From Bacteroides ilei (GTDB taxonomy: Bacteria > Bacteroidota > Bacteroidia > Bacteroidales > Bacteroidaceae): DNA of 64,000 nt. Below, piece by piece: positions 8,383 through 20,600 of the stretch. A program made the translations under genes and the position numbers. The notes below the pieces were generated by a model. It did not search any database. It was not told the DNA's origin and worked only from the letters and a program-made list of their open reading frames with translations. Each line of letters begins with the position of its first letter. The stretch's first letter is position 1. The stretch covers positions 755,997 to 819,996 of the forward strand of contig NZ_LT635801.1 in the NCBI RefSeq assembly GCF_900128495.1. The letters are read 5' to 3'.

Positions 8383-9269
8383 ATGGGTATATCTAACAAG
8401 CCATCGGTAGAAGCTGATGATTTCTTTGGAAGAAAAAGGAAATTCGCAGGGCAGATGGGAGCGGAAAGACCTCATTGCTCAAAAGAATGTATTTCAGCAT
8501 AGAGAATAGTGGCAAACAGCTTAAGCCGGTATTTATTGAGGGAAAAGAACTTTTCTCGACCGATGATATATGAAAGTTTTGTCCATTGCAGGATGATTCC
8601 TGCAGGACTGTTCTGTTGATTGACAATATCCAGCACTATTTCGAGAGGACTGATAATACCGAGCAGTATAATTTGAGGGGAAAGCTCAATAAAGCCGGTG
8701 CGCCCATTCTGATAGCGACATCCGACAAGGTGCTGCCGGCATTCACCGATTATGAGTCTGCTTTCTTCGAAGGATTGAAGATTTCTTATATACGGCCGCT
8801 TGCCGTTACTGATTACAGTATGTTCGTAGGGAACGAGACGGATATGGCACGTTTGGAAAATCTGATGTCTTACCTGCCTAAGACACCCCGTTCTGTACAG
8901 ATAGCCGCAAAGATTATTGAAGATTCAGCAAGTCTGGAAACGGATATCATGCTTCTCATAGATTATTTCTCTTTCTATTATCAGGTAAAGTATGAGGGCT
9001 ATGTAGTGCAGATTCAAAGGATTTTGTCGGCTATAGCAAGGGTTGAAGATGGAGTCAGTCTGCAGGAGATCTGTCAGATGACAGGTCAAGACAACGGTAA
9101 GATATTCCCGTATTTCAAACTGAAGGCTGACCGGAAAATTATAGATAAGACATCCAAAATCCAGCGGGGAGGTATATATAACATTGCAGACCCGCTGTTT
9201 AGATTATGGCTGCAAACTAATGTGTATTGTTCCCAGCATAATATTGTGACTCTAGTTGGAACGCTATGA
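8383..9269 (+). pseudogene. Decayed STAND/AAA-type ATPase gene
   Basis: Remains of an ATPase of the kind common in Bacteroides. From the ATG at 8383 the frame reads MGISNKPSVEADDFFGRKR, the usual opening of these proteins. The frame is then lost, and a different frame gives the Walker A region ADGSGKTSLLKRMYF (8450-8494) and continues to STDDI, where TGA at 8571-8573 interrupts it. The same frame then runs on to 9269 (TVLLIDNIQHYFERTD, later a winged-helix-like end). The short spacing between FFGRKR and GSGKTS implies an internal deletion as well as the frameshift and the stop. An open frame from a TTG at 8586 could in principle make a 227-residue fragment without Walker A, but I treat it as dead. 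Confidence 0.8.
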
Positions 9270-9364
9270 TGCGAAGTCTAAGAAAGACACACTCTTATTT
9301 CTAATAAAAAAGAGGAAAGTATATTGAATCTAATATTACTGAGCAATATGTTAAGCACAAAAAA

Positions 9365-9386
9365 GGGAGAGCACATAGACTCTCCC
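9365..9386 (-). terminator. Terminator after the 257-residue lipoprotein gene
   Basis: Stem GGGAGAG/CTCTCCC (9365-9371 with 9380-9386) followed on the minus strand by a run of T. It lies 22 bases beyond the stop of the leftward lipoprotein gene. Confidence 0.7.
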
Positions 9387-9408
9387 ACAAATAATATAAA
9401 TAAGTTAA

Positions 9409-10182
9409 TCACTTACTAAAAGTACATTGTGCTATATAACCGGAAGAAGGAGTTGTCCCTTTTCCCTTAAATTCCCATTTAAATCCTTTATTTGGAACAT
9501 TTGCATCCCAATATGAAGTCCAAGTAAATCTTGTGTTCCATAACGGCCCCGTTCCACTGAACGCTACACTTTCAGGTGTTAATATATTATCGTCCGGACT
9601 AGGTTTTGCGTTTGGATTTAATACTTCAAAGAAATAATAATTGAATGTAATGCTGTTATTAACAGCAACATCCATTATTAATGTTCTACTTGAATCATAA
9701 AAAACTCCAGTGGATGCGTCAGGAGATCCTCCGAATATATTAAGGGTTGGATAAATAGCTCTAGTTTGCGCAGTTACACCATTCGCTACAGAAAAGTCAA
9801 ACCCGGCATCTTCTTTTACTTTCTTAACCAATGTCTTTCCATTTACTGAGAATACCATGTAGGCTGTATTAGGATTTGCGATGGCCTCTGCTACTTGTGC
9901 ATTTAACACTTTCAATTCGGACTCATACTTTTCAAGACTTAACGGACTAACTTTTTCTAAATCTTGCCAATCCGAACCTGTAACGTAAGATAAGGCTCTT
10001 GTTTTCTTGTTCTCGTTAATGTAATACTCGTTTGTTGTTTCATTTACATCAACAAATCGGGAAATGACTTCCATGTCAGTCTGAGTGTTACTAACAACAG
10101 GTTCCATAACCTCATTATCACTACATGAACATACTGCAAGAGTTGCAAGAACTCCCAATGCGATTGAACTAATTTTTTTCAT
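9409..10182 (-). CDS. Lipoprotein of unknown function (257 residues)
   Basis: The start at 10182 is supported by a strong ribosome site (GGAGGTAAT just upstream, rare in this group), a lipoprotein signal MKKISSIALGVLATLAVCSC, and a -7 box at 10220-10227 that excludes the longer open frame from 10326. The mature protein begins with a charged linker, then an N-terminal segment with a helical part (DLEKVSPLSLEKYESELKVL), and a C-terminal beta-rich region with many aromatic residues (TWTSYWDANVPNKGFKWEF). I recognise no family. It is read divergently from a second small lipoprotein and lies in element cargo next to the toxin cassette, so a surface or immunity role is possible but unproven. Confidence 0.75.
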   Translation of the reverse strand: MKKISSIALGVLATLAVCSCSDNEVMEPVVSNTQTDMEVISRFVDVNETTNEYYINENKKTRALSYVTGSDWQDLEKVSPLSLEKYESELKVLNAQVAEAIANPNTAYMVFSVNGKTLVKKVKEDAGFDFSVANGVTAQTRAIYPTLNIFGGSPDASTGVFYDSSRTLIMDVAVNNSITFNYYFFEVLNPNAKPSPDDNILTPESVAFSGTGPLWNTRFTWTSYWDANVPNKGFKWEFKGKGTTPSSGYIAQCTFSK

Positions 10183-10219
10183 ATTACCTCCGTTTTTGGT
10201 TAATGAATTGTATTTTCCA

Positions 10220-10248
10220 CAAATATACATTTTTTTTTCGTATATTTG
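10220..10248. promoter_or_regulatory. Mirrored divergent promoters of two lipoprotein genes
   Basis: CAAATATAC (10220-10228) and GTATATTTG (10240-10248) form a 9-bp inverted repeat round a T-rich 11-base spacer. Each arm contains a perfect TATATTTG -7 box, one for the leftward and one for the rightward gene. Either transcript would start about 30 or 20 bases before its ATG. Both promoters overlap, so the genes may be expressed alternately. Confidence 0.65.
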
Positions 10249-10273
10249 CATGGAATTCAATTTTTTTATAGCA

Positions 10274-10708
10274 ATGAAAGCAAAAATCTTAATTATACTG
10301 TTCTCATTTCTTTTTATAAGCTGCATTGAAAGAAATGGATATTATTCTTACGAAGAAGAAAGTGTTATCTCACTTATTTGTGACATCACTTGGTCTACAA
10401 GTACATATAAAACAGAGAACGATGAAATAGGACAAACGACATACAATTTTAACCGAAACGGAATTTATAAGAGAACTGATATAGTAACAAATCAAAATGG
10501 AGAAGAAAAAAAATCTGAATATAATGGAAGATGGACTTTTGGAGACCCTAGTTTCAGTACTATATATTTCGGAGGTAATCATTATTGGGATATAGACAAA
10601 TTGACCGAAAAAAAGTTTTCTTTCTATGATAGAACTGGAGAGTTTGGTGACCCCTTTATGTACAGAGAATATTACGAATTAATTCCTTATCAAACTTTAA
10701 TTAATTAG
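10274..10708 (+). CDS. Small lipoprotein of unknown function (144 residues)
   Basis: A 144-residue lipoprotein with signal MKAKILIILFSFLFISC (Cys17) and a tyrosine-rich, beta-looking mature part (YNGRWTFGDPSFSTIYFGG), suggesting a small lipocalin-like barrel similar in style to Bacteroides lipoproteins, though I cannot name a family. The start at 10274 follows from the -7 box at 10241-10248, which is too close to the ATG at 10250. It ends 34 bases before the RHS relic and is convergent with the ankyrin gene. It could be an orphan immunity protein left by an earlier toxin tip; this is inference from position only. Confidence 0.7.
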   Translation: MKAKILIILFSFLFISCIERNGYYSYEEESVISLICDITWSTSTYKTENDEIGQTTYNFNRNGIYKRTDIVTNQNGEEKKSEYNGRWTFGDPSFSTIYFGGNHYWDIDKLTEKKFSFYDRTGEFGDPFMYREYYELIPYQTLIN

Positions 10709-10741
10709 TTCTATAAGATATTGAAACTTCTCAGGTGTTGG

Positions 10742-10796
10742 CGTAAACGAGTTTTTTGTTCGCGTCATACTCGTAGGCGTGGCTGTTGCGTGTCTT
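10742..10796 (-). pseudogene. Relic of the RHS gene (55 bp)
   Basis: These 55 bases match 13231-13285 inside the RHS gene at 49 of 55 positions. On the minus strand they still read KTRNSHAYEYDAN followed by KKLVYAN, against KTRNSHAYEYDANGNLVYVN in the intact protein. The piece has no open frame round it. It shows that RHS-coding DNA once lay downstream of the present ankyrin gene, as expected where toxin tips are exchanged by recombination. Confidence 0.85.
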
Positions 10797-10805
10797 AATG
10801 ATGTT

Positions 10806-10836
10806 AACAAAAAGAGGCAATCTGCCTCTTTTTGTT
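10806..10836. terminator. Bidirectional terminator between lipoprotein and ankyrin genes
   Basis: A perfect 14-bp stem (AACAAAAAGAGGCA, 10806-10819, with its complement at 10823-10836) and a 3-base loop. A/T tracts at both stem ends allow it to stop transcription from both sides: the rightward lipoprotein gene and the leftward toxin cassette. Confidence 0.85.
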
Positions 10837-10862
10837 TTCTAGATTTTCAAATTGACTTTCAT

Positions 10863-11618
10863 TTAATCATATGTATTCAATAATTTTTGCCGCAATTTAT
10901 AGAACTCGTGTTTTGGAGGATAATCTTTATTTTTGAGTAAATCAAGCAGAGTTCTATTGTCGTCTTTTCCATATATGGTAATACGCCTATTAAGTGACAT
11001 CCCTTTTTCATTGCATAAATAATCTACAATATCAAGTTTTTCTAAAACGACGGGATAATCAAGGATACATTCTCCATTAATCTCCATATAAGGGGATACA
11101 TGCCCTTGTTCTATGAGTATTTTTGTATAAGTCAATGAAGTGCATACAGCTATAAATAATGGATTTTTCTTTAAACTTGTTGTTGAATCTAAAGTTACAA
11201 TATTGGGATTTGCTCCAAAATTTAATAAATCTGTAATAAATCTTGGATCCGAGTTATAATTATCGTCAATCAAACCAGCTGCCAGTATTAGAGGAGTGTC
11301 GCCATTTTGGCAAATACTGTTTGGATTTGCTCCAAGTTCTAAAAGACATCTGAATGCTTTATATTTTCTATTGAATATAGTCCACATTAAAAGAGGCTTT
11401 CCGAAAATAGCATCAGGGGTGTCTATATTTAATTTTTTTTTATGAATATATAGTTTCATTTGAGTAGTATCTTCTCTATCTACAAGTTTTGCGAAATTCT
11501 CTATCGCAGTACCTTTATAACACTCAACATTATAAAATGTTATATTCGTTGTATTTTGACGGCAAGAAGCCGCCAAAATACAACAAAATGCAAGCCTTAT
11601 GAAAGTAGCCAAATTCAT
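10863..11618 (-). CDS. Ankyrin-repeat lipoprotein, probable immunity protein of the RHS lipase
   Basis: A 251-residue protein with a lipoprotein signal (AFCCILAASC, Cys19), so it should sit in the cell envelope. The mature part contains ankyrin repeats: FRCLLELGANPNSICQNGDT then PLILAAGL, LLNFGANPNIVTLDS, PLFIAVCTS and a final stretch NRTLLDLLKNKD. Its ATG overlaps the RHS stop by four bases (ATGA), the arrangement expected of a toxin and its immunity gene. Periplasmic or lipid-anchored immunity proteins are known for phospholipase toxins, and ankyrin proteins are common among immunity families. Base composition is AT-rich like the toxin tip and unlike the RHS body. Function as immunity is inference from context. 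Confidence 0.8.
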   Translation of the reverse strand: MNLATFIRLAFCCILAASCRQNTTNITFYNVECYKGTAIENFAKLVDREDTTQMKLYIHKKKLNIDTPDAIFGKPLLMWTIFNRKYKAFRCLLELGANPNSICQNGDTPLILAAGLIDDNYNSDPRFITDLLNFGANPNIVTLDSTTSLKKNPLFIAVCTSLTYTKILIEQGHVSPYMEINGECILDYPVVLEKLDIVDYLCNEKGMSLNRRITIYGKDDNRTLLDLLKNKDYPPKHEFYKLRQKLLNTYD

Positions 11619-14600
11619 TTCCTAATAATTTTTTCTTTTAATGTAGAAAGCGTATGATTCTTTACCCTTTGTCCTGAACGTATTAAATCGTCTATTTTTG
11701 TAAACGGTATTTTCGGACAATAATTTGCAGGTAAATATACCCTATTGCCTTCTGCATGCATATTTATTAAGCTTTGCAAATAGTCAACAATCTCTCCAGT
11801 TACGATATAAGCGGTTATATTGGGCTTATAATATAAATTTAGAGTTTCTTTTGTACTATTACTTAGTGCTGCGGCATTAAATGTTATAGCAGGATTACCT
11901 GTTGCCAAAGCATTTGCACTTGCTAGTCCGCCACCTAAAGAATGTCCAACAAATGTTAATTCTTTGTCGGAAATCATTTGGGAACGGGATAACAATCTAG
12001 CATTACTAACAGATTGATTGTATTGTTCTGATTTTCCAAATAATTGTTTGACATTATTATTCCAATCTTTATAACTATCAAATTTTGTTCCTGCTGTCGC
12101 GTAAACAAATTCAGTGTAAGTATCAGTTTTGTCATCATACCTTCCATACAACGCTGATTGGAATCCTGTTTCTTCATTTGATGTTCGAAATCCTGTTCCT
12201 AAATTTTTAGTGTTACGTATATATCGCCAATTTCCAGGTATTTTATTAGTACCAGGTGCATACGCATCTTCAGCCATTGCTAAAGCTTCTACATCTGTAG
12301 GTTCAAATCCATGGTCGTCAATATAATTAAGTGGATTATTAAATGTAAAACAGAGGCTACTAAAATTGGGATATTTTTCTTGCATCGGGTCTGTTGACAT
12401 CCAAAGACTTATTCTTGGGTCATAATACCTTGCACCGTAGTAATACAGTCCTGTTTCCTCGTCGAATTCCTTCGCGTTGAAGAGGTAAGGCGTATTCCAA
12501 ATGTTGTTCCGCTCTTCAATGAACACTTCGCCGAACGGCACGTACTCTATGTGTTGTACCACTTCGCCATCCAGGTTGGTGATGTAACTGCTGCTACCCA
12601 AATGATCGGAATGGTAGTAGAACTGCAGATTCTCGTAGACGTCGCCTTCCTGGAAGTTGTCCTCCAGTGCCTTTGCCATGGCACGTGTCTGGGCTGCTTC
12701 CATCGAGCCGTCGTCACAACAGAATCCCTCACCGTTTACATAGTCGTTGTTGTCCGTTCCGTTGTACGGCACCTCAAAGGTAACATAATTTTCTTTGATT
12801 GCCTCCTGTTGAGCCGAATATTTTCCGGCATAGTCCACAGATATGGCATCTGCCTCGCTTCCTGCATATTGTATGCGTCTCGGGTCCGAGCCGTAGGATG
12901 CGAAGTCACCTATCTTGGATACAATGCGCTGACTGCCTATATAGATGTGCTTGGTGTAGCGTCCGCCTTGGTTTGCCACGAGATAAGGGCTCACGTAGAG
13001 TGAGAATTTGGCCGTGTTGGTGCGTCCGCCGGCAAACTCTGAGTTCACATATACCTGCTCGCTCTCGCCGCTGGTCTTCACTGTGCGCTCGCCGTCTGCG
13101 TCATACCAGTAGTTGGTCACGAATCCGTCGTCGTCAGAGGCCAGCAGACGGTTCTCCTCGTCCCATTTCAGCTTGCGCTCATGGGCTTTCTCGTCTGTCG
13201 TTCCGTCCTTCTTTGTGCGTCCGGTATTTACGTAAACAAGGTTTCCGTTCGCGTCATACTCGTAGGCATGGCTGTTGCGGGTCTTCTGGTTTTCGTTCGG
13301 AGTGACTTCCGTGCGATAGTTCACGTCACTGACGTTGTCAAGCTGGAATTTCTTTCCATCTTCCTGTCCGTAGGTGTACGTCAGGTCATAGCCCACGTTC
13401 AGTGTGCCGTCAAACTGCAGGTTGCCCTGTGTCAGGTGCTGGCTCTTCGAGGTGATGCGGTGCATGTTGTCGTAGCCCATTGCCAGTGTGTAGCTTGCCG
13501 CCTTGCTGTCTGCACCCGTGTAGGTTCCGGTTGCGCCTGTCAGGCGATATAGTGCGTCGTAGGTATAGCTGTGGCTCATCTGTCCGCCGGCCTTGCCGCT
13601 CTGTGGCAGGGCTGCTCCGTTTGCCACGCTCAGCACGTTGCTCACTGCGTCATACGTGTAGGCGTTGTCCATGATGGTATTGCCTCCGGCATTTACTTTC
13701 AGGTTCTGCAGTCTGCGACGCTGCGGGTCGTAGGTGTAGAATGTCTCCGCTCCGTTGCAGTACTTCATGTACGTTCGCTGGCCGAATCTGTCATATCCTA
13801 TGCGGTTCACATAGTCATATCCGTACGACTTGTATCCGTGTACGTTCGTAAGTTGTCCGCCCAGGTCATACGTATAGGTCACTTTCTCTTCGTCCGGGTA
13901 GATCATCTCCAGCAGTCGGTTGTGGCTGTCGTAGGTCCATTGTGTCACGTAGGTGGCGATGGCCTGGTTAGGCACGATCATAGTGCGTCGGGTCTTGGTT
14001 ACTTCGCCCATCTTGCCGTAGAAGTATTCTATGGCACCTGTCCCGTCCTCACGCAGCATCAGTCGTCCTATGCGGTTCTGTGAGGCGTTGCGTCCGCCGT
14101 AGTAGTACTTCACGTTGTTCTCCGGATGGTCGGGATAGTTGATGCCCGTCAGTCGGTTGTAGTCGTAGTCATAGGTTATCGACTTGCCTTCCTTGGCCAG
14201 GTTGGCTGTCTGCTTGCTTGTCACGTTGCCCAGTGCATCGTAGGTGAATGTGGTCTTTCCGCTGGCCGGGTGGTTCACCTCCGTGCGGCGGTCGCCCATG
14301 TCATACGTCGAGGTCGTCACGTTGCCGTCAGCATCTGTTACACGTACAAGTCGCTGGATGCCGTCGTATCCGAATGTGGTAACTATGGCTCCGTCCGGAC
14401 CGCTTTCCTGTATGCTCTTCAGCGTCTTTCCGCTGCCGCTCGTATGGATGGTCTGCACATTGTTCAGTGCGTCTTCCACGCTTGTCACCAATGCATGGCT
14501 GCTTCTTTCCATGCTGTATGTGGTCTTTGTCTCTGCATTGTCCGGCAGAGTTACCTTGATGGCACGATCGAGCACGTCATAGGCTGTGATAGTCGGGGTC

Positions 14601-17600
14601 ACATTGTCAAAGGCCTTGTTGAAGGCAGCTTTGTTTCCCAGTGGCTCCGTGGTCGGATAGTAGGTCTTCGCTACGCGTCCGAATGCGTCATACACGTTCC
14701 GTCCGCTTACTATCATCACGTTCTCGGCGCTTGATGCGCTGCCGTTCGCCACGTCGGTCACTGTGCCGTCCTTCTTCACCTGTACCGCACGCCCGAATCC
14801 GTCAACGAATGTCACTGTTTCTATGTCGTCTTCAGGATGCTGTATGTCGTAGTGCTTCGTCACAGCGTATGCCGGGGCAGTGATGCCGTTTTCATTGAAG
14901 GTGGCTTTGGGCTGGTATTCAAATGCGATGATATAAGGCACACCTGTGGCCAGTTCGTTTGGTCCGCGCACGCCGGTAATACGGCCCAGATTGTCGATGT
15001 CGGTTTCGTAATAGAAATTGTTCAGGTCGCGGCGTTCCAGGGCGATACCGTAGCGGTAGTCGAAGTTGCCCGCTTCGCTTCGGTAGCCGAATGCATCCTC
15101 TACGCGTTCCACGTACATGTTCATTTCCGGCTCATAGCGGTACTTGTACCACATGCGCTGTCCTTCGGCGTTCTCCGGCAGGGTCTTCTGCGTGATGTTT
15201 CCGTATGCGTCATATTTGTAGTCGGTCACGGCTGTTCCGTTGCCCAGCTGCTGCGTTATCTGCGTCAGGTGGTTCGGATAGTTCGTATTATAGGTGGCCG
15301 ATACATTGTGATATACCGTTCCGTCTCCGCCGGTTACGGTCACGTTCACGGGCAGACCGAGGATGTTCTTGGTACTGTTGGAGGTGTACTGGATGGCAGT
15401 CTGGTAGTCGAAGCTGCCGTTTCCGTCCTCACCGAGTGTGCCTTTGTCACTGTACTTGTACGATTTCAGCTCGCCGTGGTGGCCGGTCAGGTAGTATTCG
15501 TTCCATGCTTCCGAAGTGATCATGCCGTCAGCTGTACCTTCATACTGCAGGTTGGCCGTGTAGCGCAGCGGTACGAACGCCGATGCACGGTCGCTGCACA
15601 GGTTGCTCTGTGCCGTAAAGGTGTAGTCGTCACCGTTGGCTGTCAGATAGTAGCCGTCATATTCGTTCTTGGTTTCGGTGTACTTGTTGCCTGCTGCATC
15701 CTGTACGGAAGTATTGGTCAGGTTCCCCTGTACATAATAGTTGGCCACGTCGTATTCTTCCACGGCCTGACGGTACAGCGCATTGCCCTGTTCCGTGTCG
15801 AGGTTCTTGGTTATTACTTCACCGAATCCGAGGAACTCACGTTCATGGCGGTCACGCCGACCATTGCGGTATTCGAATGCGGTGGTCATTGTCGGTCCGT
15901 CATCGCGGATACCGTCGTCCACTGTCAGTTCCGACATTACCCATTTACCGCCCGGCAGTCCGTAGGTCGGGTCTGTATGTTCATAGTCGAGGGTAAAGGT
16001 TCCTCCCAGTGAATTCACTACCGATTTCAGCATGTTCGTGCGCCCGATAGCCGAACGGGTCACCTTCAGTTCGCTTTCCTTGTCAGATTCCACGATGTCA
16101 AGATATCCGTCGCCGTCCACATCCTGCAGCGTGTAGTTCACGCGGCTGATGCTGTTGCTCAGTGACACATTCGGATTGACAGAAAACTTGATAGGTATGA
16201 TTTTCGGAGTGACGTTTACTGTAAAGGCCACATTGCCAGATTCGGAAGTTGATGCGGATTTGTTCAGGGCTGTTGCACCTTCCCACGAAATCGCTTCTGT
16301 AAATCCGTTTCCTATGTTGAAGGCTACCATGATGCCTTCTCCTGATACCCATACCTTGTCTGGCAGGCCGTCAGAGTTTACGTCCATCAGATTATACTGC
16401 TCACCATTCTGTGTGGTGACCATATTATATCCTCCGGCAAAACTCGTAGAACCGCTTTCCAGATTTTTGAATTTATTCTTAAATGGATTTTCACCGCCCG
16501 TTCCGCTTGCTCCTACATTGATGGAAGTTGCTTCACCGCCTTGTATGCGGTCAATGTCCCATTCAATAGGTTCAGAGAACGTATACCCATAGTTCAGACG
16601 AACTTTCTTATCCGATTGTATTTTGTCTGGCAGACCGTCACCGTTTACATCTACAAAGCTTTCTGTACTATGATCTTCATTATGCGGAATACCAAGAGAG
16701 ACGTTGACACTTGCTTTTGAGTCTGCGCTTGATTTCTGGGTTTCTGAAGCGCGTTTCCATCCGGCTATGTGTCCTACCGTCATACTGGCAGATATGACAG
16801 GAGCACTTCCTGCTCCCCAAGTGGTTGCTTCGTTGGTACTGCTTATTGTTCCAATACCGGAATATCGTTCTCCGCTTATACCACCTAACGTATTGGTATA
16901 TTGGATTGTTCCGTTGGCTATGATGTCAGGATAACCGTCTCCGTTCATGTCCATCATAGTGGAGCGTGTTGTACTTCCACCTGATGCTTCGCTCCTGGTG
17001 ATTCCTACAAGTCCCACTTGTGTGACTGTGCTTGTACTGATTACTTCCTGAGTTATGGCTGCTGCTCCGGTTCCTTGCAGACAATCTCCGGTAAGTGCGG
17101 CCACATCTCCTAATTCGTCAAATGGATTGGTCAACACTACGTTTTGCTCAGTCAGGCGGGCAGTTCCCATTTCCGAAGCTGTAAGATATATCTCTGGCCT
17201 CTGTCCACTCCACCTGTCAAGGGTATTGAGGTCAGTCCCCACGGGAGTGAAAGCCCATGTCAATGGATCTATCTGGTCATTTTCATCTTCAGGCAGATTG
17301 AGCAAGGACTCATTGATGGGATTTGCATATCTGCCTTCTGCTGTATTATATGTGAATCCTCCCCAGCCGCGATATAGCGGTCCGAATCCAGTAGAGTTTT
17401 CCGATGTATATAAATTGACAGCGATTATTTTCGGGATTACTAACGATAGAGTGTCTTGTGGATTGTCTATTGAAACAGAAGCTTGCAATAGCTTATCTGA
17501 CAATTGAGTGTCGTTGGAAAAGATTTCAAACCATACCGTATCACCCTCAATCTCACTGCGATTTATGATAATGGAGTCCGTTACAGATTCTTGTGTATTA

Positions 17601-20600
17601 ATCTGGATAGAGCGTTTCCCAAATAGTTTGTTTATTCCCTTGACTGTCAGAGTGACATTTCCGTTATAATTGACTAACGGTTTGAATGTTAAAATTGGCT
17701 TGATGGACAATAATGAATCTTCTTCTGCAAATGCGTAAGGTTCAGCAGTGAATACATGGTTGGTATATAGCTTCATATCAGCACTGGTATTCCATTGCTG
17801 TTCATTGTTGTCTGAATCCTTATAAATAACTATCGGTTGCCATTTGATGTCTTCCCATCTGACGTTTGAGGATGCTGAAATCTCAAAGCGGAAGTTGGTG
17901 AACAAGTCCGGATTCTGGATTTGGAACTTCAGACTGTCATCAAACTCTTCGTTCCATGCAAATGTTCGTGCAAAAACTTCTTTTTCCTGATAGTTAGGAT
18001 TCGCATTTCCTTCTCCATCTGCTTTATTATTGGACGCAAAAGCCTTGAGGATAACATCGTCAGATGTAACCGGTTTTACAAATTTACCGGAAACAGATAC
18101 AATGCTGTTTCCTTCATCAATCATAGCTGATGAAGATGCATAGTAAACTGCTCCTTCGTCTGGTTTGTATATGTTGGACGTATATCCGTCAGGCGTTGTA
18201 TGACTGACTCCTGTATATGTTATAACTGGTGACCAGTTAACATTGTCAAATGAGCCATTGCTCATTTCATTTGTACCGGACTGTACACGGAAATAGATCC
18301 TATCGTTTTTCTGAACGGTAAGATTATTTACATTCGCAGGATATGCAGTAGCATCCCCTTTGGATATTGTTTTATTCCAGCGTTCCGTACCCCCTGACTG
18401 TATGGCTACTCTTACTCCGTCAGCATGTTCATACTCGTTGGCATCATAGTCGCCTGAAGGAAGAATCAGATTAACTGTTCCGGTAATATTGACAATACCA
18501 TTGTACGGGGCACGCCATACACGTACCATATCAACCATGGGGGAGGTTCGGATAAGCTCCGCTTGTTCCTCTGGATCAACGGCACCGATTGTTTTGTCTA
18601 TGTTATTTGGGTCGTATATGATTGGGCTTGGAGTATCTGCACTGCTAAGAGTGAATGTCGGGATAGCGTTCCCGTTATCGTCAAACTCCAAATGGTTGAA
18701 ATACACTTTCCCATTTGACACAAGGTCTATCAGCCCATCCCCGTTGATATCAGAGAAGTATTCTTTGGTCTTGGTATTGGTTCTTGAATTGTCAGAACCG
18801 GCAGTTCCAACTATTCCACCCCAACCGATTTTTACGTCACCTCCTCCTGAGTAAGAATTACTGCTGCTGGTCGAGAAGCTTGAAATACCTATGACTTTAA
18901 TCGCTGCTCCGTATTCTACTGAACTGTTATTTGACGATTTTAATTGAGGACGGTAATAGACAGCCCCACCTTGACGGAAAACTTTGTCAGGCAAGCCGTC
19001 GCCGTTAAGATCTACAAATGTGGATAGTCCTTTTGTTTGGTCATTGCTGTAGTTGAATGATCCACCGGCTGTAGAACTTGTTGAAGGGCTTTGGTCATCT
19101 GGTCCGACACCGACATAGAACGAGCCACCGATAGAAGAACTGGTTGTTCCACCCAAAGCTGTTGGACGGTCACTGAATGTACCGAAAGATTGTAATGGAT
19201 TGATGAATCCTGCATCCAGACCGTCGTCATGGAGGTTCCATGTCTCGCTGCTGCTTTGGAACGGTACATAGCCGTTGCCTGACTGTACGTCGTCATAATA
19301 GTCAAATGTCTGGAAGGCTACTTCCTGATTGTCGGAGTCAAACTGCCTCACGCTTTCCAGAACCTCCTTGAAGAAGGCACCATCCTTGTAGGTGAAGGCA
19401 TAGCTTCTCAGCTCCTCTCCGAGGAAGTTTACAGTGACTTTCTCCAGCAGGCGGTTGGACGAGGTAAGGAATCCGTAACGTGCATTGTTCGATTTCAGTT
19501 GTTTTACCTTGTTTCCCTCAAATACGATAACCGTATGCGGTTCCTGTCCGGCGTTACCGGCATGTACTTCTTTCAGGTAGATGGCCTTTGCCTTCAGGCC
19601 TCCACGTACATCCTCGTCGGCCGTTTCATATACATATTCTATATAGTCACCGTGGGTTTCTTCCACACGTGCGAGTTTCCATTCGGAAATCACTTCCCGG
19701 GTTGCGCCGGTAGCGTCCGTTATAGTGCCTTTCAGCACGGCGTCCTCGCCTCCATAGGTGTATTTCACTCCCTGTTTGTCGGTCACTTCCCAGTAGTACT
19801 CCGTTGGCGAGTTTCCCTTGCGGATGATACGGGCGAAGTCGCCGCCCTGTCGGGTATAGAATTGCCGGTCGGCCTTTCGGCTCATCTTTTCGCCGCGGTG
19901 GGCCACACCCATGGTTCCATTTTCATCCATGGTGGAGAGCATGGCTCCCGACAGCAGGTAGGTCTCCGTTTCCTTTTCCGTGTCGTAGCGTGGTACACCC
20001 CAGCGTGTGTCCAGTGTGATGGACGGTACCGGCATGTTCCAGCCTTCTCCCAGCCAGCCGCTACCGCCCTCGCTGCTGTACTGGATGCCGAGCGAAGGTG
20101 TCATGCCGTTTCGGGCAGGAGGCATCTCAAAGGCATACTGTAGGTTGGCGGTTCCCCGGCTGTTGGCTGCCGGAGGTGCTATCACGTTGATTTTCGAAGT
20201 CGGATCAGCCGCCTTGATGTCGTTCATCATCGTAGGGGCAAACCCTTCAGTCTCCGGAGACTCGGGTGCCTGGATGACACCGTTTATCATGTCCGTGAAG
20301 TGGGTTGTCCTTGATACCACACAGGCAGCTTCCTTATCTACTTCCACTCTTTCCAGAGCTACCCAGTGACGGGTATCGGTATCAAAATAGTAGGTTCTGA
20401 TATCATCTTCGGTATATCCGCTAGGTATTCTTGTCCGGTCGTATTTCAGTTTTACCGTAGCGCCTTCACCTGCGAAATGGTTACCATGAGGCAGGAAACG
20501 GTAGCCTTCACTTTCAGCAGTGACATTTGTCATGCCGAAGTCCAGAGCCGGTACATCAATGTCACGCAATGAGTTGACCGACAGTCTTCTGTCACTCAAT

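Noticed and set aside
8586..9269. Intact 227-residue gene from a TTG start
   Set aside because: Walker A and the true start lie upstream in a broken frame with a stop at 8571, so this is the tail of a pseudogene.
14837..16012. Open frame opposite the RHS gene (391 codons, with others nearby)
   Set aside because: Lies in repetitive YD-coding DNA; no motif, and the minus-strand gene is continuous here.
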